Assembly: GCA_004552195.1 (NCBI GenBank) | Contig: SFPC01000001.1 | Span: 1 to 59,321, forward strand | DNA: 59,321 nucleotides | Direction of reading: 5' to 3' | Source: Bacteroidales bacterium | Lineage (GTDB): Bacteria > Bacteroidota > Bacteroidia > Bacteroidales > Bacteroidaceae | Shown here: positions 17,836-26,716 of the stretch, piece after piece | Layout: each line of letters begins with the position of its first letter | Numbering within the stretch: position 1 is the stretch's first letter | The notes under the pieces: model-generated | What the model saw: the letters and a program-made list of their open reading frames with translations, nothing else | The model's database searches: none | What the model was told of the DNA's origin: nothing | Translations under genes and position numbers: made by a program

Positions 17836-19296
17836 TTATGCCTTCTCGGGAATGCGTTCGAGAATGGTTTTCACGAACTCCCAGTACTTGCCCACGCTGG
17901 GGATGTAGCAACGCTCGTTGGGCGTGTGGGGCGAACGGAGCGTGGGGCCGAAGCTCACGAGGTCCATCTGCGGACGCAGCGCGCCGATGACGCCGCACTC
18001 CAAGCCGGCGTGGATGACCTGCACACGGTTTTCGGCCTGGAAGAGCTCGCGGTAGATGTTCTTCATGATTTCCACGATTTCGCTGTGCGGGTTAGGCTGC
18101 CAGGCGGGGTATTCGCCGCTCAGTTCCACCTTCATGCCGGCCATGGCGAATGCGCTTTCCAGCGTTTCGGCGCAGCATTCGCGCATACTGTCGCGCGAGG
18201 AGCGGATGAGGATGAGGAACTTGGCTTTGCCGCCGCCGATTTCCACGATGGCCAGGTTGGACGAGGTTTCCACAATGCTCGGCACTTCGGGGATGAAACG
18301 CAGCACGCCGTTGTGGGCGGCACAGAGGGCATTGATGAGGTTGTCCTGGATTTCAGCCGGCACGATGTGGGCGGGCAGTGCCACGTCTTCCACTTCGAGC
18401 GTGAGTCCCTTTTCGATGCTGCCGTATTCACCCGTGAAGGTCTCGCGCCATTCGTCCACCACCTCTTTCAGTGCGGCCACGTTCTCCTTCGGCAGGGTGA
18501 GGACCACTTCGGCTTCGCGCGGTATGGCGTTGCGCATATTGCCGCCTTTCCACTCGGCCAAGCAGGCTTCAAAGTTGGCGATGGCATCCTGCACCAGTCT
18601 AGCCATGGCCTTGTTGGCGTTGCAGCGTCCTTCGTTGATTTCAAGTCCGGAGTGGCCGCCGAGCAAGTTGCGCAGCGTCACCTTCACTGCCGCATCGTCG
18701 GCATCGGGTTCCTCCTCCTTGTATTCCAGCGTAGCGTTCATGTTCACGCCGCCGGCGGAGCCGATAATCATTTCTCCTTCCGTTTCGTCGTCGAGGTTCA
18801 GGAGAATTTCGCCTTCAATCACGTCGGCTTTCATGTGGTTCACGCCGTGCATGGTCGTTTCCTCATCAGCGGTGATGAAGCCTTCGATGGGGCCGTGGCG
18901 GAGCGTGTCGTCCTCCATGATGGCCATGATGGTGGCCACCGCCATGCCGTCGTCGGCACCGAGGGTGGTGCCCTTGGCTTTCACCCAGTCGCCGTCGATG
19001 TAGGTCTGTATGGGGTCGGTTTCGAAGTTGTGCGTGCTTTCCTTCGTCTTTTGGGGCACCATGTCCATGTGGCCCTGAAGGGTGACGCACTTGCGGTTTT
19101 CCATGCCCGGCGTGGCGGCCTTGCGCATGATGATGTTGCCGGCTTCGTCCTGGAAAGCCTCCACACCTTTCTGTGCGGCCCAGTCGAGCAAGAATTTCTG
19201 TACTTTTTCGAGATGTCCTGACGGACGGGGCACTTGCGTCAGCAAGTCGAAGTTTTTCCAAATGGCCTGCGGTTGCAGATTGGCAATTTCGCTCAT
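17836..19296 (-). CDS. pepD: aminoacyl-histidine dipeptidase (M20C family)
   Basis: A 486-residue zinc dipeptidase (beta-alanyl-histidine/Xaa-His type). Recognisable blocks are PRPSGHLEKVQKFLLDWA, LQGHMDMVPQK with the first metal histidine and aspartate, GTTLGADDGMAVA, TADEETTMHGVNHM, NLLGGHSGLEI and PHTPNERCYIPSVGKYWE near the end. The length is that of PepD from other Bacteroidales. It follows the UPF0104-type gene by 27 bp and is probably co-transcribed with it. Confidence 0.95.
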   Translation of the reverse strand: MSEIANLQPQAIWKNFDLLTQVPRPSGHLEKVQKFLLDWAAQKGVEAFQDEAGNIIMRKAATPGMENRKCVTLQGHMDMVPQKTKESTHNFETDPIQTYIDGDWVKAKGTTLGADDGMAVATIMAIMEDDTLRHGPIEGFITADEETTMHGVNHMKADVIEGEILLNLDDETEGEMIIGSAGGVNMNATLEYKEEEPDADDAAVKVTLRNLLGGHSGLEINEGRCNANKAMARLVQDAIANFEACLAEWKGGNMRNAIPREAEVVLTLPKENVAALKEVVDEWRETFTGEYGSIEKGLTLEVEDVALPAHIVPAEIQDNLINALCAAHNGVLRFIPEVPSIVETSSNLAIVEIGGGKAKFLILIRSSRDSMRECCAETLESAFAMAGMKVELSGEYPAWQPNPHSEIVEIMKNIYRELFQAENRVQVIHAGLECGVIGALRPQMDLVSFGPTLRSPHTPNERCYIPSVGKYWEFVKTILERIPEKA

Positions 19297-19323
19297 GTCT
19301 TTTTCGTATTTAAAAGGTTAATT

Positions 19324-20304
19324 CTATCGTTTTCCTTTCCAGTTCAGCCTTGCCCAGCCAAAGCCGCCCAACACGACCACCAAGGCCGTCTGGATGGTGT
19401 GTACCACCAGGGCGAAGAGGATGGCCTGCGGTTCGGCCACACCGTAGAGCACGAGCATCGTTTTCACGGCGAAGTGCCACGGGCCGGCCCCGTTGGGTGT
19501 GGGGACGAGCACGGCGAACGTGCCAACGCAGAAGATGAGAAAGGCTGCGCCGGGGGTGATGCCGGCGGTGAAGTCGAAACAGAAGAAGGCGATGTAGAAG
19601 TGGAGAAAATAGCCTACCCAAATCAGCAGGCTGTAAAAGAGGTATAGCGGAAGATTGTTCACCTTCCGGAGCGAGAGAATGCCCTCCCATACCTCCTGGA
19701 GCATATCCTTCCCTTTGCGGAACAGGGCGTACTTGTGCATCAGTATGGCCGCTGTGGCCAAGGCTGCCAACAGGCAGATGAAGGTGACGAGGTAGCCAGT
19801 TCCGGTGAAGCGGTGGAGAATGTCATCTATGTTCGTGCCCGTTTCTTTCAGGAAGGTGAGAAACATGGGCAACTGTATGAGAAACGCCGCCCCGGTGAAG
19901 AGGAGCATGATGCACGAGTCGATGAACCGTTCAGTCACCACCGTGCCCAACGACTTGGTGAAGGAGATGCCGTCGAACTTCTTGAGCGTGCCGCAGCGCG
20001 TCACTTCGCCCACTCGGGGGATGAGCAGGCTGGCGGCGTAGGAGATGAAGATGGCATCTTCGCAGGTGGAGCGGCGGGGACGTTCGTCCAATGGCTCCAG
20101 CGCCATCTTCCAACGCCAGGCACGCGCCAACTGGGGCAGGATGCCGAAGGCCAACGACAGGAGCATCCATCCCCATTGCATTTCATCGGAAACGCAGGCG
20201 AAAAAGTGGCTCCAGTCTGTACCGCGGTACATCCACCACAGGATACCCAGGCCCAAGATGAAAGGGAGGGTGGTTTGCAGGAGGATTTTCAAGAAAGGTT
20301 TCAT
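19324..20304 (-). CDS. flippase-like membrane protein (UPF0104 / lysylphosphatidylglycerol synthase TM region)
   Basis: A 326-residue protein with about eight membrane segments. The family features PRVGEVTRCGTLKKF and GTFAVLVPTPNGAGPWHFA are present, the latter being the conserved P-x-P-G-G/A-x-G turn. Relatives act as lipid or glycolipid flippases or as the membrane half of lysyl-PG synthases; the catalytic half is absent here. A role in moving a lipid-linked molecule is likely, but its cargo is unknown. It lies first in a two-gene group with pepD. Confidence 0.85.
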   Translation of the reverse strand: MKPFLKILLQTTLPFILGLGILWWMYRGTDWSHFFACVSDEMQWGWMLLSLAFGILPQLARAWRWKMALEPLDERPRRSTCEDAIFISYAASLLIPRVGEVTRCGTLKKFDGISFTKSLGTVVTERFIDSCIMLLFTGAAFLIQLPMFLTFLKETGTNIDDILHRFTGTGYLVTFICLLAALATAAILMHKYALFRKGKDMLQEVWEGILSLRKVNNLPLYLFYSLLIWVGYFLHFYIAFFCFDFTAGITPGAAFLIFCVGTFAVLVPTPNGAGPWHFAVKTMLVLYGVAEPQAILFALVVHTIQTALVVVLGGFGWARLNWKGKR

Positions 20305-20482
20305 TATTTAAGTTTTTGCTTACCTTTGTCGCCAATTACGGCATTGGCAGCGTTTGGCGCAGCGTGCTATACTTGCACTAAGGACAGCCATGAGTCGTTA
20401 AGGGCATAACGGTGTGGTCATCGTGTCGCTTCAGGCGGCGGTTGCCCGATAAGAATAAGCAAAATTAAACAATATACTTTAT

Positions 20483-21298
20483 ATGAAGTCCGTACGCCCT
20501 AAAAAATTTCTCGGCCAGCACTTCCTGACCCATTTGCCCACGGCGCAGGCCATTGCCGACACGGTGGATGCCTGTCCCGAGCTTCCCATCCTGGAGGTGG
20601 GGCCCGGCATGGGGGTGATGACGCAGTTCCTCATCCCGAAAGGGCGCAGGCTGAAGGTGGTGGAAATCGACTTTGAAAGCGTGGAGTACCTGCGCAAGAA
20701 TTTTCCGCAGCTCGAAGACAGCATCGTTGAGGACGATTTCCTGAAGATGCACTTGGAGAATACTTTCGGAGGCGGCCCTTTTGTGCTCACGGGAAACTAT
20801 CCCTATAACATCAGCAGCCAAATCTTTTTCAAGATGCTCGACTACCGCCACCTCATTCCCTGCTGCACCGGCATGATCCAGAAGGAGGTGGCTGAGCGGT
20901 TGGCCGCCAAGCCGGGCTGCAAGGCTTACGGCATCCTGACTGTGCTCGTGCAACTTTACTACCACGTGGACTACCTCTTCACCGTAGAGCCTGACGTGTT
21001 CAATCCGCCTCCCAAGGTGCGCAGTGCGGTGGTGCGCCTCACGCGCAATGAGGTGACCGATCCCGGCTGCGACGAACGGCTGCTGCGTCGCGTGGTGAAG
21101 ACCACTTTCAACCAACGCCGCAAGATGATGCGCGGCTCCATCAAACCGCTGCTGGCCGAGCTGGACGCTGCCTGCGTAACGCCGCCCGACCACACCGCTT
21201 TCCTGGCTCAGCCCCTGCTGACCCGCCGCCCGGAGCAGCTTCCCGTAGAGGAGTTTATCGGGCTGACCAACCTCGTTGCGCAACATTATGCACAATAG
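20483..21298 (+). CDS. rsmA: 16S rRNA dimethyladenosine transferase
   Basis: A 271-residue KsgA/RsmA enzyme that dimethylates A1518 and A1519 of 16S rRNA during 30S assembly. The N-terminal KKFLGQHFL (residues 7-15), the SAM-binding ILEVGPGMGVMT (36-47), VEIDFE and the catalytic NYPYNIS (residues 105-111) are all present, followed by FNPPPKVRSAVVRL. It starts 178 bp after the divergent flippase-like gene; this leader has no other reading frame. Confidence 0.97.
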   Translation: MKSVRPKKFLGQHFLTHLPTAQAIADTVDACPELPILEVGPGMGVMTQFLIPKGRRLKVVEIDFESVEYLRKNFPQLEDSIVEDDFLKMHLENTFGGGPFVLTGNYPYNISSQIFFKMLDYRHLIPCCTGMIQKEVAERLAAKPGCKAYGILTVLVQLYYHVDYLFTVEPDVFNPPPKVRSAVVRLTRNEVTDPGCDERLLRRVVKTTFNQRRKMMRGSIKPLLAELDAACVTPPDHTAFLAQPLLTRRPEQLPVEEFIGLTNLVAQHYAQ

Positions 21299-21405
21299 AA
21301 ACGAACGCTTTGCGTTTATAGTTATATAGATTCCGATTTATTCAGGGAGCAGCTCGGGGCAATGCCTCGCGCTTCTTCCACGAACCGATTTAATAATTGT
21401 TATAT

Positions 21406-22545
21406 ATGAGAACTTATCTCGTGACGGGAGCCGCCGGCTTCATTGGTGCCAATTATCTGAAGTATATGCTGAAGAAATACGATGACGTGCGCATCGTCGT
21501 GCTCGACCTGCTGACCTATGCGGGTTACTTGGGAACCATTGCCGACGACATCGACAACGAACGCTGCTTCTTCGTGAAGGGCGACATCTGCGACCGCTCC
21601 CTCATCGACCGCCTCTTCGCCGACTACCGTTTCGACGTGGTGGTGAACTTCGCAGCCGAGAGCCACGTGGACCGCAGCATTGAAAATCCGCAGCTCTTCC
21701 TCAACACCAACATCCTCGGTACGCAAAACCTGCTCGACGCTGCACGGGCGGCCTGGGTGATGGGCCGTGACGAACAAGGTTATCCCACTTGGCGGAAAGG
21801 TGTGCGCTTCCATCAGGTTTCGACCGATGAAGTATACGGCTCGCTCGGTGCTGAAGGCTATTTCACCGAAACAACACCGCTCTGCCCCCACAGCCCTTAC
21901 AGCGCGTCGAAGACGTCCGCCGACCACTTTGTCTGCGCTTACCGCGACACTTTCCACATGCCGGTGAGCATCACTCGTTGCTCCAACAACTATGGCCCTT
22001 ACCAATTTCCCGAAAAGCTCATCCCGCTCGTCATCAACAACATCCTGGAGGGCAAGAAGCTGCCGGTCTACGGCAAGGGGGAGAATATCCGCGACTGGCT
22101 CTACGTGGAGGACCATTGCAAGGCCATCGACATGGTCATCAGCCAAGGTGCCGACGGTAGCATCTACAATGTGGGCGGACACAACGAGCGGCAGAACATC
22201 CAAATCGTGAAAATCATCATCAAGACCATCCACGATTTGATGGAGCAGGAGCCGCAGTTCCGCACGCTCCTCAAGAAACAGGACCAGGATGCCGAGGGCA
22301 ACATCCGCATTGACTGGATTAACGATGATCTCATCACCTTCGTCAAAGACCGTCTGGGCCACGACCAACGCTACGGCATCGACCCCTCGAAAATCAAGGA
22401 AGACTTGGGCTGGTATCCCGAAACCACTTTCGAGGTGGGCATCGTGAAAACCATCCGCTGGAACCTCGAACACCACGATTGGGTGGAGGCCGTCAGCGGC
22501 GACGACTACCAGAAATATTACGAAAACATGTACGGCAAGAAATAA
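21406..22545 (+). CDS. rfbB: dTDP-glucose 4,6-dehydratase
   Basis: A 379-residue extended short-chain dehydrogenase that makes dTDP-4-keto-6-deoxyglucose, the second step toward dTDP-rhamnose and related sugars. The NAD-binding GAAGFIGANY is at residues 8-17. The catalytic residues are T140-D141-E142 (STDEVYG) and Y165xxxK169 (PYSASK). It is slightly longer than usual because of an insert near residue 300 (KKQDQDAEGNIRIDW), which is common in Bacteroidales copies. No other rhamnose gene is adjacent. A terminator follows at 22586. Confidence 0.95.
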   Translation: MRTYLVTGAAGFIGANYLKYMLKKYDDVRIVVLDLLTYAGYLGTIADDIDNERCFFVKGDICDRSLIDRLFADYRFDVVVNFAAESHVDRSIENPQLFLNTNILGTQNLLDAARAAWVMGRDEQGYPTWRKGVRFHQVSTDEVYGSLGAEGYFTETTPLCPHSPYSASKTSADHFVCAYRDTFHMPVSITRCSNNYGPYQFPEKLIPLVINNILEGKKLPVYGKGENIRDWLYVEDHCKAIDMVISQGADGSIYNVGGHNERQNIQIVKIIIKTIHDLMEQEPQFRTLLKKQDQDAEGNIRIDWINDDLITFVKDRLGHDQRYGIDPSKIKEDLGWYPETTFEVGIVKTIRWNLEHHDWVEAVSGDDYQKYYENMYGKK

Positions 22546-22585
22546 GGCGCGCCTTTCGTGGCGGCCCCTGCCTTACGACCCACCG

Positions 22586-22616
22586 AAGCCCGGGACGTTG
22601 CTGTTCCGGGCTTTTT
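22586..22616 (+). terminator. intrinsic terminator after rfbB
   Basis: Stem AAGCCCGGGAC paired with GTTCCGGGCTT (one G-U), six-nt loop, followed by a T-run. It lies 40 bp past the rfbB stop. Confidence 0.75.
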
Positions 22617-22738
22617 GTCGCCCCGAGGCCGCTTGCTCCTTGCACCCAGCAGTTTTTCCGCATTTCCGCCGCAACTTTCCGTTTGCGGCTTGCTGTATTC
22701 CGTTTCCCCTGTATCTGTTTTGTAAAAAAGCTTTGTCC

Positions 22739-23131
22739 ATGTGGCACGACTCCTCCTTCCGTCGCAAACTCCTTTGGGGATGTTTGGTGGCGGTCATCTT
22801 GTTGGCACTCTATTTGCTCGACCCCGTTTCCCATCGCTTTATGCCCAAATGTCCCTCCAAGCTCATCACCGGCTACGACTGTCCCGGCTGCGGCATCCAG
22901 CGCGCCATCCATGCTGCCCTCCACGGCCGTTTTGCCGAAGCCTGGGCCTACAACCGTTTTCTCATCTACTCCATTCCCTACTGCCTCTGTGTGATGCTCA
23001 CCGAGTGGGTGTGGCGCGGAGAGCGGCAGGCGCGGTGGCGCAAGGTGTTCGAGGGAAAAGTGGCCATCTGGACCTATATCGTGCTCTTCTTCCTCTGGGG
23101 CATCGTGCGCAACCTTTATCCCCATCTGTAA
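22739..23131 (+). CDS. DUF2752 domain membrane protein
   Basis: A 130-residue protein with three predicted membrane helices. It contains the DUF2752 signature CPGCGIQRAIHAALHGRFAEAW (a cysteine pair followed by a histidine) between helices 1 and 2. The function of the family is not known. The start MWHDSSFRRK is chosen over an upstream ATG in the same frame because that extension overlaps the rfbB terminator. It precedes, on the same strand, the two CD225 genes. Confidence 0.88.
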   Translation: MWHDSSFRRKLLWGCLVAVILLALYLLDPVSHRFMPKCPSKLITGYDCPGCGIQRAIHAALHGRFAEAWAYNRFLIYSIPYCLCVMLTEWVWRGERQARWRKVFEGKVAIWTYIVLFFLWGIVRNLYPHL

Positions 23132-23240
23132 GAAATCCTACGGTGGGGAAGTGGCGTGTGGCAGTTGACAATCAGCTGTACAAAAAAATGGAAAGCGTAA
23201 AAAAAACTAACAAAAATCCTTTCCTTGTTCTGTAAGTCCT

Positions 23241-23270
23241 TATATTTGCAACACAATGCAAATATTTTTT
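23241..23270 (+). promoter_or_regulatory. -7 box overlapping a perfect inverted repeat before the GYF_2/CD225 gene
   Basis: TATATTTG (23241-23248) matches TAnnTTTG, 42 bp before the gene at 23291. It overlaps a perfect 9-bp inverted repeat, ATATTTGCA (23242-23250) and TGCAAATAT (23257-23265), which is followed by five more T. The same bases could act as promoter plus operator, or as a weak terminator for the upstream gene. Confidence 0.5.
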
Positions 23271-23290
23271 GACAAAACTACTTTATAGGT

Positions 23291-23785
23291 ATGCACGATT
23301 ACTTCTATTTAGATCGCAATAACCGACAAAACGGTCCCATCAGCCCGGAGAAATTTGCAGAAAATGGAGTTACGCCACAAACGCTCGTTTGGTGCAACGG
23401 CATGGCCGACTGGGCACCCGCAGGTTCCATTCCGGAGTTAAGCATGTTCTTCCGTCCCAGCTTTTCCGACCAGCGGCCACCCGAACCGCCGCGTTACCAA
23501 ACGCCGCCGGGCGGTCAGACACCTCCCAATCCCTATGCCAACAATGGCGGGCCGCGCTGCCCCGACAACCACTTGGTGGCCGCCATCCTCGTCACCATTT
23601 TCTGCTGCCTGCCCTGCGGCGTGGTGGCACTTGTCAAGGCCAATCAAGTCAACTCCTTCTATTATAAAGGTTACTACGACCAGGCACTTCTGGCATCGGC
23701 CGATGCTGACAAGTGGATTAAGTATGCCTTGATTTTTGGTCTCATCAGCTTCTGTGCCTACGGCGGCATGGCTTTGTTGTTGTAG
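23291..23785 (+). CDS. GYF_2 (DUF4339) plus CD225 domain protein
   Basis: A 164-residue protein. Residues 3-55 form a GYF_2 domain (YFYLDRNNRQNGPIS, then TLVWCNGMADWAPAGSI), thought to bind peptides. A proline-rich linker follows (RPPEPPRYQTPP). Residues about 88-164 form a CD225/dispanin domain with two membrane helices and a CCLPCG cysteine cluster, as in eukaryotic IFITM proteins. The role in bacteria is not established. The next gene encodes a second, shorter CD225 protein, so the two may form a membrane pair. Confidence 0.9.
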   Translation: MHDYFYLDRNNRQNGPISPEKFAENGVTPQTLVWCNGMADWAPAGSIPELSMFFRPSFSDQRPPEPPRYQTPPGGQTPPNPYANNGGPRCPDNHLVAAILVTIFCCLPCGVVALVKANQVNSFYYKGYYDQALLASADADKWIKYALIFGLISFCAYGGMALLL

Positions 23786-23840
23786 AGGCAGGCCGGCAAC
23801 ACTTTTCCCGATTATTCATTTTCCAAGCTCTTTATTATTT

Positions 23841-24140
23841 ATGGAAACCAATTATAACTATAACAACCAGCCCGGCTACACGCCGGCCAAGCCCGACAAC
23901 TATATGTTGTGGGCCATCCTCTCCACCATTTGCTGTTGTGTCCCCTTCGGCATCGTTTCCATCATCTATGCCGCCAAGGTCAACGGCCTTTACCAGACGC
24001 AGCAGTACGAGGCTGCCGAGAAGGCATCCGCCGATGCCAAGAAGTGGGCTATCATTTCCGGTGCCGTCGGCGCAGCCGTCAATATCCTGTATATGATATA
24101 CTATGCAGTGGTCGGCTTCGGCACTTTGATGGGAAACTGA
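23841..24140 (+). CDS. CD225/dispanin domain membrane protein
   Basis: A 99-residue protein made almost wholly of a CD225 domain: a short polar N-terminus (METNYNYNNQPGY), helix 1 with TICCCVPFGIVSIIYAAKVN, the conserved GLYQTQQYEAAEKASADAKKW loop, and a second helix. It lacks the GYF_2 domain of its neighbour 55 bp upstream. The start at METNYN is set because the 35 upstream codons are out of character and overlap the neighbour. Confidence 0.88.
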   Translation: METNYNYNNQPGYTPAKPDNYMLWAILSTICCCVPFGIVSIIYAAKVNGLYQTQQYEAAEKASADAKKWAIISGAVGAAVNILYMIYYAVVGFGTLMGN

Positions 24141-24181
24141 GGCGTAACGGCTCATTGCCCTTCCTGACTTCTCGATTATAA

Positions 24182-24230
24182 ATGCCCTCACGTGCAGATT
24201 GCAGCAGCTTGTTTCGCACTGAGGGCATCA
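24182..24230 (+). terminator. bulged hairpin after the CD225 genes
   Basis: ATGCCCTCA-c-GTGC pairs with GCAC-TGAGGGCAT (13 bp, one bulge) around a 20-nt loop. Only a short T-rich stretch follows, so it may be a terminator or a leader structure of the symporter gene that starts at 24272. Confidence 0.45.
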
Positions 24231-24271
24231 TTTGTATCTCTTTCCGTCTGTTCTTCCATATACTTTCCGTA

Positions 24272-25774
24272 ATGTCCGCTCTTTTCATGTTGGCCACGTT
24301 GGTGGCCTACTTTTTTGTGTTGCTCCTCATCTCCCGTCGTGCCGCCCGTCGGGGAGCGCAAGGCAATGATGCCTTCTTCCGTGCCGGCCGTCAGTCGCCC
24401 TGGTGGTTGGTGGCCATCGGTATGGTCGGAGCCAGCATATCCGGAGTAACCTTCATCTCCGTTCCCGGCTGGGCAGCGTCCACCGGCATGACCTATTTGC
24501 AGATGTGCATGGGTTTCATAGTGGGTTATGCCGTGGTCGCCTTGGTCTTGCTGCCCCTCTATTACCGTTTGCGGCTCACCAGCATCTATGCGTGGCTCGA
24601 CACCCGCTTCGGTGCCTCCACCCACCGCACCGGTGCGTTGTTTTTCGTGCTGAGCAAGCTCACCGGTGCCGCCGCACGTCTTTACCTCGTCTGTCTGGTG
24701 CTCCATGGCTTCGTGGTACGACCCTTGTGCGGCGACTCCTTCTTCTCCTTCCTGCTAACGGTGCTCGCCGTGCTGGGCCTCATCTGGCTCTACACCCGCC
24801 GGGCCGGCATACAAGCCATTGTGCGGACCGATGCGCTGCAGACCTGCTGTCTCATCCTGGCCGCCGTGGGCATACTCTGGGCTGCGGCACAAACGATGGA
24901 GCTGGACTTTTCCGGTGTGGTACAGACCGTCAGGGAGAGCCCCATGTGCAGGGTGTGGGAATGGGACTGGACTTCCCGACAAGCCTTCTGGCGGCAGTTT
25001 CTCAGCGGCGTGTTCATCGTCGTCGTGATGACCGGGCTCGACCAGGACATGATGCAGAAAAACCTCACCTGCCGCCATTTGCGCGATGCGCAGAAAGATA
25101 TGCTCACTTACGGTCTGGCCTTTCTGCCCGTCAATGCCCTCTTCCTGGCATTGGGTATTTTGCTCTATACCCTCTGTGCCCGCGAGGGAATTACGCCTCC
25201 TGCCGTGAGCGACGAACTCCTGCCGTGGTTGGTGAGCGAAGGCGTGCTGGGCGGTTGGGTCATCGTTCCTTTCACCATAGGCATTGTGGCGGCAGCTTTC
25301 TCCAGTGCCGATTCCGCACTGACGGCCCTCACTACTACCGTATGTATCGACCTCCTGAAGGTGGAGGACGGGCACACCGATCCGGCTTCAGCCCGGCGCA
25401 TACGTCGCCGGGTACATTTGGCACTGGTCTTTACCTTTACAGCATGTATCGTCTTTTTCAAGACAGTGGGCAACGACAACATCCTGAACGCCATCTACAC
25501 CATGGCCTCCTACACCTACGGCCCTCTGCTCGGCCTCTACGCTTTCGGCCTCTACACCCGTTGGCAGCCCACCGACCGATTCGTGCCCTACGTCTGCCTC
25601 GCGGCCCCCATCCTCTGCGGCCTGCTCGACTACGTTGCGCCCCGGTGGTGGAATTACCACTTTGGCTACGAACTCCTCATGCTTAACGGCGTCCTGACCT
25701 TTGTCGGACTGTGGGCCTTGCGCCGGTCCGGAAACCAAGCCCGGTGCCGTAAAAAAAAACAGGCACACTTTTAA
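24272..25774 (+). CDS. sodium:solute symporter (SSS/SLC5 family)
   Basis: A 500-residue, ~13-helix Na+-coupled importer. Family features include GRQSPWWLVAIGMVGASISGVTFISVPG at residues 42-69, GLDQDMMQKNLTCR in the middle (typical of Bacteroidales SSS proteins), and FSSADSALTALTTTVCIDLL. The start at MSALFMLATLVAYF is chosen since it begins directly with helix 1. The substrate cannot be predicted; sugar, amino-acid and carboxylate transporters all share this fold. The C-terminus is basic (RCRKKKQAHF). Confidence 0.92.
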   Translation: MSALFMLATLVAYFFVLLLISRRAARRGAQGNDAFFRAGRQSPWWLVAIGMVGASISGVTFISVPGWAASTGMTYLQMCMGFIVGYAVVALVLLPLYYRLRLTSIYAWLDTRFGASTHRTGALFFVLSKLTGAAARLYLVCLVLHGFVVRPLCGDSFFSFLLTVLAVLGLIWLYTRRAGIQAIVRTDALQTCCLILAAVGILWAAAQTMELDFSGVVQTVRESPMCRVWEWDWTSRQAFWRQFLSGVFIVVVMTGLDQDMMQKNLTCRHLRDAQKDMLTYGLAFLPVNALFLALGILLYTLCAREGITPPAVSDELLPWLVSEGVLGGWVIVPFTIGIVAAAFSSADSALTALTTTVCIDLLKVEDGHTDPASARRIRRRVHLALVFTFTACIVFFKTVGNDNILNAIYTMASYTYGPLLGLYAFGLYTRWQPTDRFVPYVCLAAPILCGLLDYVAPRWWNYHFGYELLMLNGVLTFVGLWALRRSGNQARCRKKKQAHF

Positions 25775-25988
25775 GGCACAAAGATTAAAAAAACGGAAGT
25801 GTCGTAGGCGATGTGGGATGAGGGTGTCTTATGCCTTTTACAAGTCCAGGAGTTGTTTTTCCTACTCGCCGAGTCCGGAGAAATAGTTGGCGACTTGTGA
25901 AGAAAACTTCACGCTGTGTGCGGCTTGGCAGTCGAGGTGGGTAAACCACGCTGAAAAAGCCGTAATCTGTTTGGTGAATGCGCTCTTC

Positions 25989-26358
25989 GCGCGCGCGTAC
26001 ATACGCTTTTTATTTCCCGAAAAAAGCATTCACTCCTTCACATGGTACATGTTTCCTTCTGATTTTCATGGGTTTTGAGTGTGAAGGCTTTGAAAATAAA
26101 GCCTTCACATAGGTGGCTAAAGCCTTCACACGGGCGGTAAAGCCTTCACATGGGTGGTGAACGCTTGTGAAGGGTTGAAAAACAAAGCCTTCACACCGGA
26201 AAAACGTTGGTAATCAAGAGAAAAGCAGTATAAATCGCCCTTATTGCTGTGAATACTTGAAAACGCAAGCCTTCACACTTGAAACTGTTGAAAATCAGGA
26301 AGAAAAAGCCTTCGTGTGAAAGGGTGAATACTTTTTTGAGGATAAAAAAACGTATAGG
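25989..26358. repeat. family 2 inverted-repeat element, copy A
   Basis: About 370 bp bounded by imperfect terminal inverted repeats of roughly 50 bp. The left end runs from CGCGCGCGCG through ATTTCCCGAAAAAAGC to ATTCACTCCTTCAC; the right end is its complement, from GTGTGAAAGGGTGAATAC to CGTATAGG. The interior repeats AAGCCTTCACAC and its complement about eight times. No transposase is coded. The second copy is at 43943-44353, in the opposite gene context. Confidence 0.75.
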
Positions 26359-26650
26359 AAAATGAGCTTTTGGGGCGGAAAATCGTTCATTCCGCCGTGT
26401 CCTTTTGCCGGTGTTATGCCCATTCGGAAACTTCAGTTGAAAACATTCATCCGGTTTCCGGGTAAGGGCAAAATCTCGGAGGTTTTGCACTTGCCTTGCA
26501 CCGCCCGGGATGGTATGACGACAACATGGACAACAGCAGACAACTTATTGGTCGCTTCATTGCTGTGCCTGAGAACGCAAGTGAAAACGCAAAATGCTTG
26601 ATGACTGCAAAGAAGTTGCCTTTTGTTGTTATTGTTGTCGTATTTCATTT

Positions 26651-26658
26651 TATCTTTG
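26651..26658 (+). promoter_or_regulatory. -7 promoter box (TATCTTTG) for the amidase gene
   Basis: TATCTTTG is a full TAnnTTTG match 59 bp before the amidase ATG. TTG at 26626-26628 is the best -33 candidate, with a slightly long spacer. Confidence 0.55.
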
Positions 26659-26716
26659 CACCGTCTTGGGAAACGCAAGGACTTAGGTGCGTTTCTCACT
26701 CATCCATATCTACTTT

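Larger units (their letters stand above)
25775..26716. other. gene-free 940-bp region rich in repeats
   Basis: No believable gene was found. It holds the ACTCGCCGAGT palindrome (25864-25874), the family 2 repeat element (25989-26358), and the amidase promoter at the right end. The short frames here have no start context and are made of repeat sequence. Confidence 0.7.

Noticed and set aside
17782..19221. 479-codon plus-strand frame opposite pepD
   Set aside because: Antisense shadow; pepD carries all M20C motifs on the other strand.
26000..26300. Repeated AAGCCTTCAC motifs as a possible CRISPR array
   Set aside because: Units are about 12 bp, irregularly spaced and in both directions; no constant spacer length and no cas gene.
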